A stretch of DNA of 34,458 nt from Bacillota bacterium. Lineage in GTDB: Bacteria; Bacillota; UBA4882; UBA8346. The first letter of the stretch is position 1, and the number at the start of each line of letters is the position of its first letter. Both the position numbers and the translations under genes were made by a program. Shown here piece by piece: positions 8,789-16,925 of this stretch. The stretch covers positions 1 to 34,458 of the forward strand of contig JAEVYU010000014.1 of the NCBI GenBank assembly GCA_023392595.1. The letters are read 5' to 3'. A model generated the notes under the pieces. The model saw only the letters and a program-made list of their open reading frames with translations. It made no database searches and had not been told where the DNA came from.

Positions 8789-8804
8789 GTTAGTACTTGC
8801 ATAC
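8789..8804. promoter_or_regulatory. TetR-type operator copy 5 (barrel operon, distal)
   Basis: GTTAGTACTTGCATAC differs from copy 4 at one base. It lies inside a roughly 60-bp duplicated promoter-operator unit. Confidence 0.6.
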
Positions 8805-8817
8805 ATTAAAATTAATA

Positions 8818-9393
8818 TTATACTTCAACTCCTTTAATAAATATATTGATTAAGCTTTCCACATATTTATTACTTTCTAATTCAGGCATATCGCCGCTAT
8901 ATATTAAGAATAGAATTAAACTAATATTAATAAGGACAAAATCTACCGCTAATACTGATGGTTCGCCAATAATTTTCCCTTTTTCCTTCATATCTGTAAA
9001 ATAGGGCGTAAGTTTTTCTATTATAAGTTTGTCAGGAAAAACTTGCTGACCATCAAAATCAAATAACTCCTTATTATCTTTCAGATTAATTCTAATTAAC
9101 CGTAAATTCCCTTTAATCATATTTTGAAATGACAAAGCAATATTCGTTAAGTCAGTCCTTAAATCCCCGGTTAGTTCCCGATTCAATATTTCATCCATAC
9201 TCGGGTTAATGACAAATTTTTCAAAAACTTTCTGATACATTGCCTTTTTGGTCTCAAAATAACGGAAAAGAGTAACTTCACTAACTTGGGCTTTGGCCGC
9301 AATTTCTTTGGTAGTAACCGCGGCATATCCTTTCTCTGAAAATAGTTCCATCGCCGCAGTCAAAATCAGATCAGAAGTATTGAATTCACCCAT
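8818..9393 (-). CDS. TetR/AcrR-family transcriptional repressor
   Basis: This 191-residue regulator has an N-terminal TetR helix-turn-helix at about residues 5-50 (ILTAAMELFSEKGYAAVTTK, then VSEVTLFRYFETKKAMYQKV), with the diagnostic TLFRYFxTK turn. A helical ligand-binding domain follows, ending in a hydrophobic helix. A GTG lies three codons upstream at 9402, but GGGTGA sits five bases before the ATG at 9393, so I take the ATG. Family members bind palindromic operators and let go when an effector binds. Here one operator overlaps its own promoter and five more lie before the efflux and barrel operons, so it most likely represses all three and itself. The effector is unknown. Confidence 0.92.
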   Translation of the reverse strand: MGEFNTSDLILTAAMELFSEKGYAAVTTKEIAAKAQVSEVTLFRYFETKKAMYQKVFEKFVINPSMDEILNRELTGDLRTDLTNIALSFQNMIKGNLRLIRINLKDNKELFDFDGQQVFPDKLIIEKLTPYFTDMKEKGKIIGEPSVLAVDFVLINISLILFLIYSGDMPELESNKYVESLINIFIKGVEV

Positions 9394-9414
9394 AAAAATC
9401 ACCCGAATTCTTAT

Positions 9415-9426
9415 GTAAGTACTTAC
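9415..9426. promoter_or_regulatory. TetR-type operator copy 6 (autoregulatory)
   Basis: GTAAGTACTTAC is a perfect 12-bp palindrome located between the tetR -10 element and its start codon. It is the most symmetrical copy and the best guide to the operator centre (AGT/ACT). Confidence 0.75.
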
Positions 9427-9430
9427 TTAA

Positions 9431-9459
9431 ATTTTAAAGCCCTTGTTTACCATTGTCAA
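9431..9459 (-). promoter_or_regulatory. tetR promoter
   Basis: On the minus strand TTGACA (9454-9459) and TAAAAT (9431-9436) are separated by exactly 17 bases, a near-consensus housekeeping promoter. The palindromic operator follows four bases after the -10 element, so the gene is predicted to be autorepressed. Confidence 0.8.
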
Positions 9460-9497
9460 GTTAAAATTCAAACATTATCCATTCTCTTGGGCTACGT

Positions 9498-9526
9498 TAA
9501 AAAACCCGGCCGATTTGGCCGGGTTT
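9498..9526 (-). terminator. intrinsic terminator of groESL
   Basis: AAACCCGGCC and GGCCGGGTTT form a perfect 10-bp stem with a 5-nt loop. On the minus strand the stem is followed by a run of Ts. It begins 20 bases after the groEL stop codon. Confidence 0.88.
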
Positions 9527-9545
9527 CATGATAACTATCGAGAAC

Positions 9546-11177
9546 TCAATCCATTCCCATTCCGCCGGGCATTCCACCGGGGGGCATCATCGGAGCTTTT
9601 TCCTTTTCGGGAATTTCCACCACCAGGCATTCGGTGGTTAACAACATTGCCGCAATACTGGCAGCATTTTGTAGCGCACTACGGGTAACTTTGGCAGGGT
9701 CTACAATACCGGCCGTGATCATGTTCACATATTCACCGGTAGCGGCATTAAAGCCTTTACCGGCTTCCAACGCGCTTACTTTCTCAACGATGACCGAGCC
9801 CTCAACGCCGGCATTGTTAGAGATTTGCCGTAACGGCTCCGTTAGAGCCTTCTTGACTAAGGCGATACCCGTTGCCACATCTCCGGTTTCTTTCAGTTGA
9901 TCCAATTTAGGAGCAATCTGTAATAAAGCCACTCCTCCACCGGAAACCACACCTTCCTCAACCGCAGCTCGGGTTGCCGAAAGAGCATCTTCAATGCGGT
10001 GTTTCTTTTCTTTCATCTCGGTTTCAGTAGCTGCACCAACTTGGATTACAGCTACACCGCCTGAAAGTTTGGCCAGCCTTTCCTGGAGTTTTTCCCGGTC
10101 ATAATCAGAGGTGGTATCCTCGATTTGTACTTTAATTTGATTGATTTGTTTCTTGATTTCTTTAGCATCGCCCTTACCATCGACAATCGTGGTTTCTTCT
10201 TTGGTGATTTTCACCTGGCGGGCCGAACCGAGCATTTCCGGTGTAGCATTTTCTAAAGTCATGCCGACTTCCTCGGAAATAACCTGACCACCGGTTACAA
10301 CGGCGATATCGCCAAGCATAGCTTTCCGGCGATCGCCAAAGCCGGGAGCCTTAATCGCAACAACATTTAAAACACCACGCAATTTATTGACTACTAATGT
10401 GGCAAGAGCCTCGCCCTCGACATCCTCAGCAATAATTACTAATGGTTTGCCTCTTTGAATGATTTTTTCCAAAATCGGCAATAAATCCTTAATCATCGAA
10501 ATCTTTTTATCGGTGATCAAGATATAGGGATCATCTAAAACGGCTTCCATCCGTTCAGAGTCGGTGATCATATAAGGGGATACATATCCCCGGTCAAATT
10601 GCATACCTTCTACCACTTCCAGGTTGGTGCCCATGGTTTGGGATTCTTCAACGGTAATGACACCGTCCTTTCCAACTTTCTCCATGGCTTCGGCGATTAG
10701 TTTACCGATTTCATCATCGGCGGCTGAAATAGCGGCAACATGAGTAATGTCTTCCTTGCTTTCAACGGATTTACTGACCTTTTTCAATTCTTCAACCACA
10801 ACATTGACCGCTTTTTCAATCCCCTTCTTTAATACCATCGGATTGGCGCCGGCGGCAACGTTTTTCAAACCTTCCCGCACCATCGCTTGGGCTAAAAGGG
10901 TGGCTGTAGTGGTTCCATCACCAGCGATATCATTGGTTTTGGTCGCTACTTCCTTGGCAAGTTGGGCACCCATATTTTCAAAGGGATCGGATAATTCTAT
11001 TTCTTTGGCAATGGTAACACCATCATTGGTAATTGTGGGGGAACCGTATTTTTTCTCTAATACTACGTTACGCCCTTTAGGCCCGAGAGTGACTTTAACG
11101 GCATCCGCTAAGGTATTTACCCCGCGCTCTAAAGCATGGCGCGCATCTTCTCCAAATAAAATCTGTTTGGCAGCCAT
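9546..11177 (-). CDS. groEL: chaperonin GroEL (Hsp60)
   Basis: This 543-residue protein is full length for a 60-kDa chaperonin. It has the VTLGPKGRNVVLEKKYGSP apical/equatorial start, the ATP-binding DGTTTATLLAQ motif near residue 87, the SGGGVALL motif near residue 414 and the Gly/Met-rich C-terminal tail ending GGMPGGMGMD. GroEL forms a double heptameric ring that folds proteins with GroES and ATP in the cytoplasm. The start follows AAGGTGA. It lies 87 bp downstream of groES in the same transcript, controlled by CIRCE/HrcA, and ends at a strong terminator. Nothing unusual was seen. Confidence 0.99.
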   Translation of the reverse strand: MAAKQILFGEDARHALERGVNTLADAVKVTLGPKGRNVVLEKKYGSPTITNDGVTIAKEIELSDPFENMGAQLAKEVATKTNDIAGDGTTTATLLAQAMVREGLKNVAAGANPMVLKKGIEKAVNVVVEELKKVSKSVESKEDITHVAAISAADDEIGKLIAEAMEKVGKDGVITVEESQTMGTNLEVVEGMQFDRGYVSPYMITDSERMEAVLDDPYILITDKKISMIKDLLPILEKIIQRGKPLVIIAEDVEGEALATLVVNKLRGVLNVVAIKAPGFGDRRKAMLGDIAVVTGGQVISEEVGMTLENATPEMLGSARQVKITKEETTIVDGKGDAKEIKKQINQIKVQIEDTTSDYDREKLQERLAKLSGGVAVIQVGAATETEMKEKKHRIEDALSATRAAVEEGVVSGGGVALLQIAPKLDQLKETGDVATGIALVKKALTEPLRQISNNAGVEGSVIVEKVSALEAGKGFNAATGEYVNMITAGIVDPAKVTRSALQNAASIAAMLLTTECLVVEIPEKEKAPMMPPGGMPGGMGMD

Positions 11178-11264
11178 TTGATTTCACCTTCCTTATTCAT
11201 TTATTAAAAAATAAAGATTTCTTCAACGTACTCAGTTATCGTTTTAATCTCGTCCGTCCTGAAA

Positions 11265-11546
11265 TTACTCGATCCCCAAAATGTCGCTTTCTTTAAGAAC
11301 CGTGCATTCTTCGCCATCGACTTTAATGGTAGTCCCGGCATATTTGGCAAAATAGACGATATCCCCAGGCTTTACCTCAAGGGCAATCCGGGTACCGTTC
11401 TCCATTTTACCGGAACCTACGGCTAAAACTTTCCCTTTCTCGGGTTTTTCTTTTGCAGTATCGGGAATGACAATTCCGCTTTTGGTTTTTTCTTCTCCTT
11501 CAAGTACTTTAATCAGTACCCTATCAGCTAATGGTTTAAAACTCAT
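11265..11546 (-). CDS. groES: co-chaperonin GroES (Hsp10)
   Basis: This 93-residue protein has the typical MSFKPLADRVLIKVLEGEEK start, the mobile loop KTKSGIVIPDTAKEKPEKG (about residues 21-39) and the GDIVYFAKYAGTTIKVDGEE segment. It caps GroEL during the folding cycle. The ATG follows GGAGGGG. It is the first gene of groESL; a CIRCE operator 31 bases upstream of the start implies HrcA-mediated heat-shock control. Confidence 0.99.
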   Translation of the reverse strand: MSFKPLADRVLIKVLEGEEKTKSGIVIPDTAKEKPEKGKVLAVGSGKMENGTRIALEVKPGDIVYFAKYAGTTIKVDGEECTVLKESDILGIE

Positions 11547-11576
11547 AATTTCCCCTCCTTTTCAAATTTTCATCTG

Positions 11577-11603
11577 TTAGCACTCGTTGATGGTGAGTGC
11601 TAA
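11577..11603. promoter_or_regulatory. CIRCE operator (HrcA binding site)
   Basis: TTAGCACTC and GAGTGCTAA are perfect 9-bp arms separated by nine bases, the exact CIRCE consensus. It lies just downstream of the groES promoter. HrcA itself is not in this window. Confidence 0.97.
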
Positions 11604-11612
11604 CCTATAATG

Positions 11613-11641
11613 ATTTTATTAAACCTAACCTCCATTGGCAA
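11613..11641 (-). promoter_or_regulatory. groESL promoter
   Basis: On the minus strand TTGCCA (11636-11641) and TAAAAT (11613-11618) are 17 bases apart, and the CIRCE operator starts nine bases further on. This is the layout of a sigma-A chaperonin promoter repressed by HrcA. Confidence 0.8.
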
Positions 11642-11816
11642 GATTCTATATTCGCTTCCAGGAATTATATTAAGCGATTTTGGCTAAATTATGCAAAATA
11701 TCTCTTCGATTCTTCCTCATAATAATTGTTATATGAATTTACAGGGATGTTTATCAATCAGAATTTAAAAGGTTTCAGCCAGGTTTAAAAATCGAGGATT
11801 GTCAAAGCTGAAGAGT

Positions 11817-11833
11817 AAAAAACCTTGTTTTTT
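11817..11833. terminator. possible weak terminator behind the phosphatase-fold gene
   Basis: AAAAAAC and GTTTTTT pair around CTT, flanked by GAG/CTC. The hairpin lies 48 bp past the stop codon of the minus-strand gene ending at 11881. It is A/T-rich, so the call is tentative. Confidence 0.3.
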
Positions 11834-11880
11834 CCGCTCTTGAATCTGAAACAAAAGTTAAGCTTTATCTGAAAATCATT

Positions 11881-12759
11881 TTAATTAAGGTTCAAAGTTA
11901 GCTCAGCAATTAATGGAACGTGGTCGGAAACAAAATTGTCGACCATAACTTCCATGGTTGACAAGCTGAATTCGGGGGATGTCAGAATGTAATCCATTTT
12001 GGACCCAGAATAAACATTCCCGTCTTTGGAACGGAAAGTCCCGCTATCTTTAACATCACTCATACTTTGAAGATCAAAGAGGTGTTTTTTAATTTCAGCC
12101 ACTGCCGGGTCATTATCATTACCATTAAAATCGCCGGTAATAATCAATGGTCCACCAACTTCATTGACAAAATCGAGGATTGTTGATACTTGCCCAAGCC
12201 GGTCTGGAACGGATAGGCCCAGATGAGTTGTTAAAAAATTAACAGGCTGTCCCTTAATTTGGAATTGTACCAAAGCAAAACTCCTGGGTTCCAGACTTCC
12301 CGGCATAACCATCGTCCATTGTTGAACTATCGGATATTTGCTAAGAATTAAATTGCCGAAAAAGCCGTTATTTCGCTCCCTTGAAGCCGAAAAGGCATAA
12401 TCCATATGAAGGCGTTCACTGAGCTTAGTTGGAATATTTTCAAAATTAGTAAGGCTTGACCACCCTACATCCACTTCTTGAAGGCCGACGATATCAGGTT
12501 GAACATCCTCAATAAAATGAACTAACCCTTCAACGTCAAGTTTGCCATACCAATTAATGGCGCTATGAATATTGAAGGTCATTATCTTTAACGAAATAAC
12601 ACCGATTCCTCTTTCGCTATTCGCAGCAGATACGGAATCCTCCGGGATAACTTCTTCATCCCCAAATTGGCTTGAGGGGTTTGTTGAATGAGTCTCTCCA
12701 AAAACCACTGTTGGAACGATTAGCATAAAAAAAATAACGAAAAGTATATTCTTTTTCAT
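11881..12759 (-). CDS. secreted endonuclease/exonuclease/phosphatase-fold hydrolase
   Basis: This 292-residue protein has a signal peptide (residues 3-21, cleavage near VVFG-ET), a low-complexity linker and an EEP-superfamily domain from about residue 57. All metal and catalytic motifs are present: MTFNIH (Asn), IVGLQEVD (Glu), TTHLGL (His), ITGDFNGND (Asp/Asn), SKMDYILTS and SDHVPL (Asp-His). The domain hydrolyses phosphodiester or phosphomonoester bonds; members include nucleases and sphingomyelinase or inositol-phosphate phosphatases, and the substrate here is not predictable. A GTG at 12768 is in frame, but GGTGGGA precedes the ATG at 12759. The export signal makes a periplasmic or extracellular site likely. 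Confidence 0.88.
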   Translation of the reverse strand: MKKNILFVIFFMLIVPTVVFGETHSTNPSSQFGDEEVIPEDSVSAANSERGIGVISLKIMTFNIHSAINWYGKLDVEGLVHFIEDVQPDIVGLQEVDVGWSSLTNFENIPTKLSERLHMDYAFSASRERNNGFFGNLILSKYPIVQQWTMVMPGSLEPRSFALVQFQIKGQPVNFLTTHLGLSVPDRLGQVSTILDFVNEVGGPLIITGDFNGNDNDPAVAEIKKHLFDLQSMSDVKDSGTFRSKDGNVYSGSKMDYILTSPEFSLSTMEVMVDNFVSDHVPLIAELTLNLN

Positions 12760-12859
12760 CTTTCCCACCGAATTTTAGACTATAATTTAGTTTAGCTGAC
12801 AAAAGGTTACGTCATATTCTCAACTTAATCAATTAACTTTAAGCAATCCCTTTCATTAT

Positions 12860-13873
12860 TCACTTATCCGCCGGTGTCTGTGGTAAGGGGGCTGGTTTCG
12901 ATAAAATCATGATATCTTGAGGATATGCCGCTATAATCAACATCGGGTTGTTATCTTGTTTTACATCGACAGCCGCCAAAGACATCAGGTCTTTCTTAAG
13001 ATTAATTTCACCTGCAAGAGGTACTAACCCATGATTTGCCCATCCATAGAAATTAATAAATCCCGGGGCCGTAGCAATCACCAATCGCATTTCACCAGAA
13101 AAATTTTGAACCTGCATTCCATAGGCCGGTCCTTTGGTTGCTTTTTTCAAATTATAAACTTCATCCAATTTTTGATCAGAGTACCTCAGAACATGGATAT
13201 TCCCGGGAGCAAATCTCGGCCCTTCTTCAATGAAGAGTTGGACTGGACCGGTTTTTTCCAAAGTCCCCACTGTCATGCCTCGGATATTTCCAATCAAATC
13301 GGATTCCGTTAGTTCTACGAATCGCTCATCTTGAAATTTCCAGATCTGAACCGTACAATTATATATCGTTGAAGTAATTTTGCCTATTTTGGCAATGATT
13401 AACTCATTTTTCCCATCACCATCAAGATCTCCACTGGTAACAGCCAAAGGTTTTAAAGTGAGATCCCCACGTCGAACCAAATTTACATGATTATTTTCAA
13501 TTCGGTAAAGATAATATTGACTATTACTGATGGCTAAAAGTTCTTCTTCCGCGCTTTCGAATTTTCCGGACACGGCCCAAATCGTACTATGGTCTTCATA
13601 TAAATTATCGCTTTGCCATTGCACAACCGGCTTTTGGTCCGGATTCATTTTTAGCCAATATAGAAAAAATTCGTGAGCAATATCGTCCTTTCCTACCAAA
13701 ACAAAGTCATCATGGGTGTCTCGATCCAAATCAGTTCTTAAGACTTGTAAAATACCATCCGTTAAAAAATGTTCATCTTCAAAGACCAATTGATAGTCAG
13801 GTAGAATTGCAGAAATCTGAATAATAATAGCTAAAACAAGTAAGAATATCCATCGGTTAGATATTATTTTCAT
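12860..13873 (-). CDS. exported or membrane-anchored protein with FG-GAP/VCBS-like repeats
   Basis: This 337-residue protein has an N-terminal hydrophobic segment (residues 8-26) that is either a signal peptide or an anchor. The body has repeated strand-loop units with calcium-binding-like Asp clusters: TDLDRDTHDDFVLVG near residue 47 and SGDLDGDGKNELIIAK near residue 146. These match the FG-GAP/VCBS pattern of extracellular beta-propellers. A Pro-rich tail ends APLPQTPADK. The start follows GGAGG. No enzyme motif was seen, and the role is unknown; it may be a surface or periplasmic binding protein. It is on the same strand as the phosphatase-fold gene, about 100 bp upstream of it, so the two may be co-transcribed. 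Confidence 0.65.
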   Translation of the reverse strand: MKIISNRWIFLLVLAIIIQISAILPDYQLVFEDEHFLTDGILQVLRTDLDRDTHDDFVLVGKDDIAHEFFLYWLKMNPDQKPVVQWQSDNLYEDHSTIWAVSGKFESAEEELLAISNSQYYLYRIENNHVNLVRRGDLTLKPLAVTSGDLDGDGKNELIIAKIGKITSTIYNCTVQIWKFQDERFVELTESDLIGNIRGMTVGTLEKTGPVQLFIEEGPRFAPGNIHVLRYSDQKLDEVYNLKKATKGPAYGMQVQNFSGEMRLVIATAPGFINFYGWANHGLVPLAGEINLKKDLMSLAAVDVKQDNNPMLIIAAYPQDIMILSKPAPLPQTPADK

Positions 13874-14138
13874 GGCTTCATCTACCTCCTATTTTGTTAT
13901 TATTTTCTAGGTACAACTCATTTTTCCTGCTCCAAACGGAAATGAAGTTTGCTAAATCCAGTTTTTTATTCCAGAAGCGGCCTATTTTCCCTCATCCAGG
14001 AATACTGGCCTATTGTCTTCACTTTATATATTTTCGTAATATACGGGACAAAATTTGCTTTGTTCCTTTCGTATATATTGATTTTATCGCGGTAATATTA
14101 TTAAAGTAATTGCCTAAAAAAAAGAAAGGGGGATAGCA

Positions 14139-15185
14139 ATGACCCGAGAGGAATTGGCGGCAAAAAACAAGCAAAAACTATCCGAAATCGCCAAGTCGCT
14201 GGGAATTAGAGGCATATCAAAATTAACTCGGGAAGATTTAATCGAACATATATTACTTCTCGACCCTCCATTCTCTGCCAATCCCGAAAAGGAAAAGGAG
14301 ATATCTCAGCATATACACAACTCAATTACCGGTAACGAGCATTTGTATGTCGAACCGCCTTTACCGGAACATTTAACCGGGGTTGCTGTCATGGAGCAAA
14401 ATGAGACCGAAATCCCATCAACCTACAACGATACTAAAATCGTTTTGATGGTTCGTGATCCCTATTGGCTCCACACTTATTGGAGCGTTAATCAGTCTAT
14501 AATCGACGATGTTTCAAGAAATTTTCAACAGTGGAACCAAATTTCTCTCATTCTGAGAATTTATGATATAACCGAAATCCAAAATTTTGACGGTTCCAGC
14601 AGCAACTATTTTTTCGACATCCATATTGGTCATGATATCAATAACTGGTATATCCATGTCGGTGGCCCCAACCGGAGTTTTTGTGTTGACCTAGGCTTCA
14701 TTCAACCAAATGGCGCCTTTTATACCATTGCTCGATCGAATACAGTAACCACACCCCGAGATAATATATCGGACATTATTGATGAAGAATGGCTGAGCAT
14801 TGAGGAAGATTTCCGTAAACTCTATCGCTTGGCCGGCGCAGGAGAAGGAAACAGTTCAGCCCAATTAATCGAATCTTTAATGAAACGCTTAGAACGGGAA
14901 ATAGGGTCCGGGGCAGTCAGCAGTTTGTCAAGTCCCTCCCGCTTAACACCCCAAGAACGGAAGTTTTGGCTAGTTTTAAATACCGAATTAATCGTTTATG
15001 GCGCTACCGAACCAAATGCAACCGTCAGAGTTCAGGAAGATCCTATAAAACTAAGGCCTGACGGCACCTTTACTTTGCGTTTTGCCCTTCCGGATGGTGT
15101 TCAATATATTCCAGTTGTGGCAAATTCTGTTGACGGGATTGATACCATTACGATTACGCCTGTTGTAACCAAACAAACCTATTAG
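14139..15185 (+). CDS. DUF4912 domain protein
   Basis: This 348-residue cytoplasmic protein has three parts. An N-terminal helical segment (residues 2-42, REELAAKNKQKLSEIAKSLG then ISKLTREDLIEHIL) resembles the Rho-N/SAP-like small nucleic-acid-binding fold. A DUF4912 domain follows at about 100-215 (IVLMVRDPYWLHTYWSVN, FFDIHIG, WYIHVGGPNRSFCVDLGFI). A C-terminal stretch carries ELIVYGATEPNATVRV, an Ig/bacterial-surface-like beta segment. The ATG follows AAGGGGG. The stop is three bases before the GH57 frame, and the ribosome binding site of that gene overlaps the end of this one. Pairing of DUF4912 with GH57 branching enzymes is known in several anaerobic lineages, so a role in glycogen-like glucan metabolism is inferred; its biochemistry is not established to my knowledge. 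Confidence 0.85.
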   Translation: MTREELAAKNKQKLSEIAKSLGIRGISKLTREDLIEHILLLDPPFSANPEKEKEISQHIHNSITGNEHLYVEPPLPEHLTGVAVMEQNETEIPSTYNDTKIVLMVRDPYWLHTYWSVNQSIIDDVSRNFQQWNQISLILRIYDITEIQNFDGSSSNYFFDIHIGHDINNWYIHVGGPNRSFCVDLGFIQPNGAFYTIARSNTVTTPRDNISDIIDEEWLSIEEDFRKLYRLAGAGEGNSSAQLIESLMKRLEREIGSGAVSSLSSPSRLTPQERKFWLVLNTELIVYGATEPNATVRVQEDPIKLRPDGTFTLRFALPDGVQYIPVVANSVDGIDTITITPVVTKQTY

Positions 15186-15203
15186 GAGTTGATAATATAT
15201 ATT

Positions 15204-16823
15204 ATGGAAAAAGGTTATTTAGCCCTTGTATTGCATGCACATTTACCCTATGTTCATCACCCGGAATTTCCGGATTTTTTAGAAGAAGATTGGTTGTATG
15301 AAGCCATAACTGAGACTTATATTCCTTTATTGCGGGTATTTCATAATTTAACCAATGAAGGTATAAATTTCAGAATCACGATCAGTTTATCGCCCCCCTT
15401 GGTATCCATGTTTAAAAACGATTTACTACAGCGACGTTATATTCAAAAAATCGAACGCTTGATTGAATTGGCTGAAAAGGAAGTTGACAGGACGAAGTGG
15501 CTACCCCAATTTCATGAGGTAGCCTTAATGTATCTGGAGCATTTTCGTTATTGCCGTTGGTTCTTTGTTGAGAAAAACCGCTGCGATTTATCCAACTCAT
15601 TTAAAGAACTGCAGGGAACCGGTAATCTTGAATTGATTACTTGTGGAGCTACCCATGGCTTTTTACCGCTAATGCTTAATGAAACTGCCATCAAAGCCCA
15701 AATAAGATTGGCAGCAGATTATCACCACCAGGCTTTCGGAAAGAAGCCTCGGGGAATTTGGCTGCCCGAGTGCGGATACCAGCCCGGGGTCGACCAATAT
15801 GTCCAGGAGCAAGGATTGCGCTTTTTCTTTACTGATGCGCACGGGGTTTTGCACGCATCACCCAGACCCAAATATGGAAACTTTGCACCCATTTATTGCC
15901 CTAGTGGTGTAGCTGTATTTGGAAGAGATCTAGAATCTTCAAAACAAGTTTGGAGTGCCAATGAAGGTTATCCGGGTGACTACGATTATCGGGAGTTTTA
16001 TCGCGATATCGGCTTTGATTTAGAATATGAATATATAAAGCCGTATCTTCCCAGCAGCGGGGTCCGTGTGCCATTAGGAATCAAATATCACCGAATTACC
16101 GGACCTACCCTTGATAAACAACCTTACAATATATGGAGAGCCCGTGAAAAAGCCGCAGTCCATGCGGGTAATTTTATGTTCAACCGCGAAAAACAGATTG
16201 AATATTTAAATCAAATCATGGATCGGAAACCGGTTATTGTTTCCCCTTACGATGCCGAATTATTCGGACATTGGTGGTTTGAAGGACCTGTATGGCTTGA
16301 TTTCTTAATCCGGAAAATAACTTATGATCAACAAACCATACGATTAATAACTCCCAGTGACTATTTGGAAATTTATCCGAAAAACCAGGTTGCCACCCCT
16401 TCCATGTCAAGCTGGGGCTACAAGGGGTTCAACGAGGTCTGGCTTGAAGGCAGTAATGATTGGATTTATAGGCATATACATAAAATTGCTGATAGAATGA
16501 TTGAACTGGTCCAAAATTATCCAAATGCCGAAGGTGACTTAAAAAGAGCGCTTAATCAAGCGGCCAGGGAATTACTCCTTTTGCAAAGTAGTGATTGGGC
16601 CTTTATTATGAAGACCGGTACAATGGTCGAGTATGCTATTAAAAGAACCAAGAACCATATCAACCGCTTTAATACCCTCTATGACCAAATAAAATATAAT
16701 CGGATTGACAGTGGCTATTTGCATCGTCTTGAAGAACGGGATGATATATTCCCCGATATTGATTATAAAATATACCAAAACTCCCAAAGCTTTGACCGAA
16801 TCCCGGAAGCAATCTTGGCATAA
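15204..16823 (+). CDS. GH57 family 1,4-alpha-glucan branching enzyme
   Basis: This 539-residue protein carries the five GH57 motifs: HAHLPYV (residues 12-18), GATHGFLPL near 150, GIWLPECGYQPG near 190 with the probable nucleophile Glu, SPYDAELFGHWWFEGP near 345 with the probable acid/base Asp, and SSDWAFIM near 460. A C-terminal helical domain is typical of the AmyC-like branching enzymes. It would introduce alpha-1,6 branches into glucans in the cytoplasm. The ATG at 15204 matches the family start (MEKGYLALVLHAHLP). The nearest ribosome binding site, AGGAG at 15184-15188, is 15 bases away; an in-frame TTG at 15189 is too close to it. It is translated from the DUF4912 operon. Confidence 0.9.
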   Translation: MEKGYLALVLHAHLPYVHHPEFPDFLEEDWLYEAITETYIPLLRVFHNLTNEGINFRITISLSPPLVSMFKNDLLQRRYIQKIERLIELAEKEVDRTKWLPQFHEVALMYLEHFRYCRWFFVEKNRCDLSNSFKELQGTGNLELITCGATHGFLPLMLNETAIKAQIRLAADYHHQAFGKKPRGIWLPECGYQPGVDQYVQEQGLRFFFTDAHGVLHASPRPKYGNFAPIYCPSGVAVFGRDLESSKQVWSANEGYPGDYDYREFYRDIGFDLEYEYIKPYLPSSGVRVPLGIKYHRITGPTLDKQPYNIWRAREKAAVHAGNFMFNREKQIEYLNQIMDRKPVIVSPYDAELFGHWWFEGPVWLDFLIRKITYDQQTIRLITPSDYLEIYPKNQVATPSMSSWGYKGFNEVWLEGSNDWIYRHIHKIADRMIELVQNYPNAEGDLKRALNQAARELLLLQSSDWAFIMKTGTMVEYAIKRTKNHINRFNTLYDQIKYNRIDSGYLHRLEERDDIFPDIDYKIYQNSQSFDRIPEAILA

Positions 16824-16825
16824 CT

Positions 16826-16867
16826 AAAACGTTCTCTAAATAACTAATCAATGATTGTGAACGTTTT
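16826..16867 (+). terminator. inverted repeat behind GH57 gene, possible terminator
   Basis: AAAACGTTC (16826-16834) is perfectly complementary to GAACGTTTT (16859-16867) across a 24-nt loop, starting three bases after the GH57 stop. The stem is A/T-rich and its T-run is short, so termination is only possible. Confidence 0.35.
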
Positions 16868-16925
16868 ACTTAAGTAGTCGTCCACCCCAGTTTGCTGGGG
16901 CACATGAAAGGATGAAAATTGCAGG

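Larger units (their letters stand above)
8645..8822 (-). repeat. two imperfect copies of a promoter-operator unit
   Basis: On the minus strand the units at about 8822-8764 and 8708-8645 align along most of their length. Each has TATAAT, then an A/T-rich stretch ending TTTAATGTATG or TTCAATGTATG, then the AAGTACTAACT operator, then TGGATGGCATGGAAT or TGGATAGGATGGAAT. The copies are about 114 bp apart. The TATAAT of the distal copy (8817-8822) overlaps the stop codon of tetR. This looks like an old tandem duplication of a regulated promoter. Confidence 0.65.

Noticed and set aside
6292..8804. Repeated GTTAGTACTTAC motifs as a CRISPR array or REP sequences
   Set aside because: Spacing is irregular, copies cluster only at promoters and the motif is short and symmetric, so operators explain it better.
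10747..11181. Plus-strand open frame of 144 codons over groEL
   Set aside because: It is antisense to a highly conserved groEL segment and has Ser/Thr/Pro-rich composition typical of shadow frames.
11800..11805. Minus-strand TTGACA as a -35 element before groES
   Set aside because: No -10 hexamer lies at 16-18 bases; the TTGCCA/TAAAAT pair at 11613-11641 is a better groESL promoter.
16885..16900. CCCCAG/CTGGGG hairpin as terminator of the GH57 gene
   Set aside because: No T-run follows on either strand, and the loop is only four bases within a larger structured region.
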